From contig DGUG01000027.1 in NCBI GenBank assembly GCA_002394535.1, forward strand, positions 1 through 6,965: 6,965 nt of DNA. The letters run 5' to 3'. The stretch's first letter is position 1; each line of letters opens with the position of its first letter. Made by a program: the position numbers and the translations under genes. This document shows positions 5,558 to 6,965 of the stretch, one piece after another. Below the pieces are notes generated by a model, which searched no databases, was not told the origin of the DNA, and saw only the letters and a program-made list of their open reading frames with translations. This stretch comes from Lachnospiraceae bacterium UBA4316. Lineage in GTDB: Bacteria; Bacillota; Clostridia; Lachnospirales; Lachnospiraceae.

Positions 5558-6965
5558 TTACCTGCTTTCGGCCTTTTGTCCGATATTCTCGTCGGTTATG
5601 GCATCGGTTATGACGATATCGCCGTTATTAAGTCCTGCTGTTATCTCTATGTAGTCCGGAGTCTGGGAGCCTACGGTTACATACTGCTTGACAACCTCAC
5701 CACCTTTTATCAAATAGCAGTAATCGCCATTATCATCCGCATAGTAAGCTTCAGTGGGGATGGTAAGAACACCTTCCTTCACACTTGTGTGGATTTTAAC
5801 ATCAGCTTCAAGCCCTATATAGACTTTGTCATCGGGCTGATCAAACCTGACCGATACGGTTACTTTTGCTTTGTCGGAATCAGTTGCCTCAGCGAGCCTC
5901 TTGATCTCATACACGGTTCCGGTGTATTCATTGCCGGCGATGGTGATGTCGGCTTTTTGTCCGACTTCGATCTTACCTATATCGTACTTTGATATGCCGA
6001 CATCAACTTTGATATTGTTGCTGCTTTCTACGGTGAACAACGGAGATCCCTTTGTTACTACACTTCCGCTTTCCACAAAACTTGCCGTGACGATACCGTC
6101 GTAGTCGATATATACACCCTCGGTTGCGCGAGTCAGGTTTTCTTCGGCAGAGTTGACTCCAAGCTCCGACAGATCATAAGAGTTGCGAAGCTGTTCTTTC
6201 TGATAGGAATTTAATATCTGATTCTCATACGTGTTCTTTAGAGTGGATGCTTCTGTCCAGTTTCTCATTATATCCGACATCCAGTTTCCGTTGAGAACTG
6301 TTTGTGCATATTCCTCGGGAGAGAGTGTTGTAGGAGGAAGTCCTGCCAGATCTGCATTAAGATCCGCAATGTCTTTATTTAGTTTTTCTATACTTTCAAA
6401 CGCCTCTTTGACTCCGGCCTGGTCAAGTAATGCCTGCTTTTCCTGCATTTCGGCGGTTTTTGTGGCAAGTTCAGCCTGCTTTTTGGCAAGATCTTTCCTG
6501 ATCCCGTCCGCTATGCAGTTTACATCCCAGTTTTCCTGATACTGTCCCTGATTGACGTAATCGTTTGCCTGACGGAACAGGGCATAAGTCGTCCGGTACA
6601 CCTCTATATCGGATGCCGCTTTGTTGAATTTGGCCTGGTTATTGTTGCTGGCCTGAACCTGACCGTTCATTGTGTTCTCGGCAGATTTCGCAGTTAGAAC
6701 AGCCTGATCGCGTATGTTTAGAAGATCTTCAAGATCATACCCCACAACTCTTTCTCCGGCAGTTACAACATCCCCTGTCTTGAGCTCATAATAGTCAACG
6801 GGGGCTGTAACCGTAGAGTAATAAGTCCTACTGTCTACTCCGTGCACGTCCCCCGTTGCTTCAACATCTTCCGATATGCTTCTGTATCCTGCTGTGTCTG
6901 TACTGTATATGTCGGCCTTCCCCAGAAAGGCTGTCAAGATCAGGGCAGATCCCGTAAGAACTGTG
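5558..6965 (-). CDS. Membrane-fusion (HlyD/MacA-like) adaptor of the ABC exporter, 5' end outside window
   Basis: The frame is open from the right edge to TAA 5560-5558. The TTG at 6937 is not a convincing start. The codons before it read TVLTGSALI and continue into LTAFLG, forming an N-terminal membrane anchor, so the true start lies outside. Numbering from the TTG codon, residues about 18-71 give the first half of a barrel-sandwich (lipoyl-like) domain, with VTAPVDYYELKTGDVVTAGE. Residues about 72-272 form a long helical region, with a heptad-like segment at 145-198 and a break at LAGLPPTTLSPEEY (197-210). Residues 274-306 give the second half (GIVTASFVESGSVVTKG). Residues 308-385 form the beta-barrel, and 386-450 the membrane-proximal domain. 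The order matches MacA/YknX-type adaptors, which sit on the outer face of the membrane and couple to an FtsX-type permease. The helical insert of about 200 residues is longer than the simple hairpin of MacA. It is followed immediately by the ATPase gene (TAAATG). Confidence 0.9.
   Translation of the reverse strand, partial: TVLTGSALILTAFLGKADIYSTDTAGYRSISEDVEATGDVHGVDSRTYYSTVTAPVDYYELKTGDVVTAGERVVGYDLEDLLNIRDQAVLTAKSAENTMNGQVQASNNNQAKFNKAASDIEVYRTTYALFRQANDYVNQGQYQENWDVNCIADGIRKDLAKKQAELATKTAEMQEKQALLDQAGVKEAFESIEKLNKDIADLNADLAGLPPTTLSPEEYAQTVLNGNWMSDIMRNWTEASTLKNTYENQILNSYQKEQLRNSYDLSELGVNSAEENLTRATEGVYIDYDGIVTASFVESGSVVTKGSPLFTVESSNNIKVDVGISKYDIGKIEVGQKADITIAGNEYTGTVYEIKRLAEATDSDKAKVTVSVRFDQPDDKVYIGLEADVKIHTSVKEGVLTIPTEAYYADDNGDYCYLIKGGEVVKQYVTVGSQTPDYIEITAGLNNGDIVITDAITDENIGQKAESR
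5560..5566 (-). promoter_or_regulatory. Weak ribosome binding site that favours the second ATG of the ATPase gene
   Basis: On the minus strand this reads AGCAGGT, overlapping the adaptor stop codon. Its AGGT core is 8 nt from the ATG at 5551 but only 2 nt from the ATG at 5557, so the downstream Met is the better-spaced start. Confidence 0.4.

Overview
The window looks like a chromosomal segment of a Gram-positive anaerobe of the Clostridia, most likely Lachnospiraceae (Butyrivibrio/Roseburia type). The grounds are moderate G+C, strong AAGGAG-type ribosome binding sites, a MATE transporter fused to a GHKL ATPase domain, and a MacAB-like ABC system with no TolC-type partner in view. The assignment is inferred from gene style, not from a marker gene.

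Layout from left to right. (1) Bases 1-178, plus strand: the last 58 codons of an N-acylglucosamine 2-epimerase/YihS-type aldose-ketose isomerase. (2) Bases 186-443, minus strand: an unrecognised 85-residue basic, Gly/Arg-rich protein with a near-perfect Shine-Dalgarno; it converges on the isomerase with a 7-bp gap. (3) Bases 444-679: an AT-rich divergent intergenic region. It carries a perfect 10-bp inverted repeat whose right arm contains an extended -10 promoter reading toward the transporter. (4) Bases 680-2455, plus strand: a 591-residue protein made of a 12-helix MATE transporter joined to a C-terminal HATPase_c (RsbW/SpoIIAB-like) domain. This is the most unusual gene here. (5) Bases 2463-6965, minus strand: a three-gene operon reading leftward, in the order membrane-fusion/adaptor protein (start lies beyond the right edge), LolD/MacB-type ATPase, and a large two-module FtsX-like permease. 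The junctions are TAAATG and TAATG, so the three are almost certainly translated from one mRNA and form one MacAB-like exporter.

How the genes work together: the adaptor, ATPase and permease should make one envelope complex that exports or extracts a peptide, lipid or lipid-linked substrate using ATP hydrolysed in the cytoplasm; the substrate cannot be told from sequence. The MATE-ATPase fusion is convergent with that operon, with 7 bp between stop codons, so it is a separate unit. It may couple transport, or a signal sensed at the membrane, to an anti-sigma-like cytoplasmic domain. I see no RNA gene, CRISPR array, insertion sequence or phage gene.
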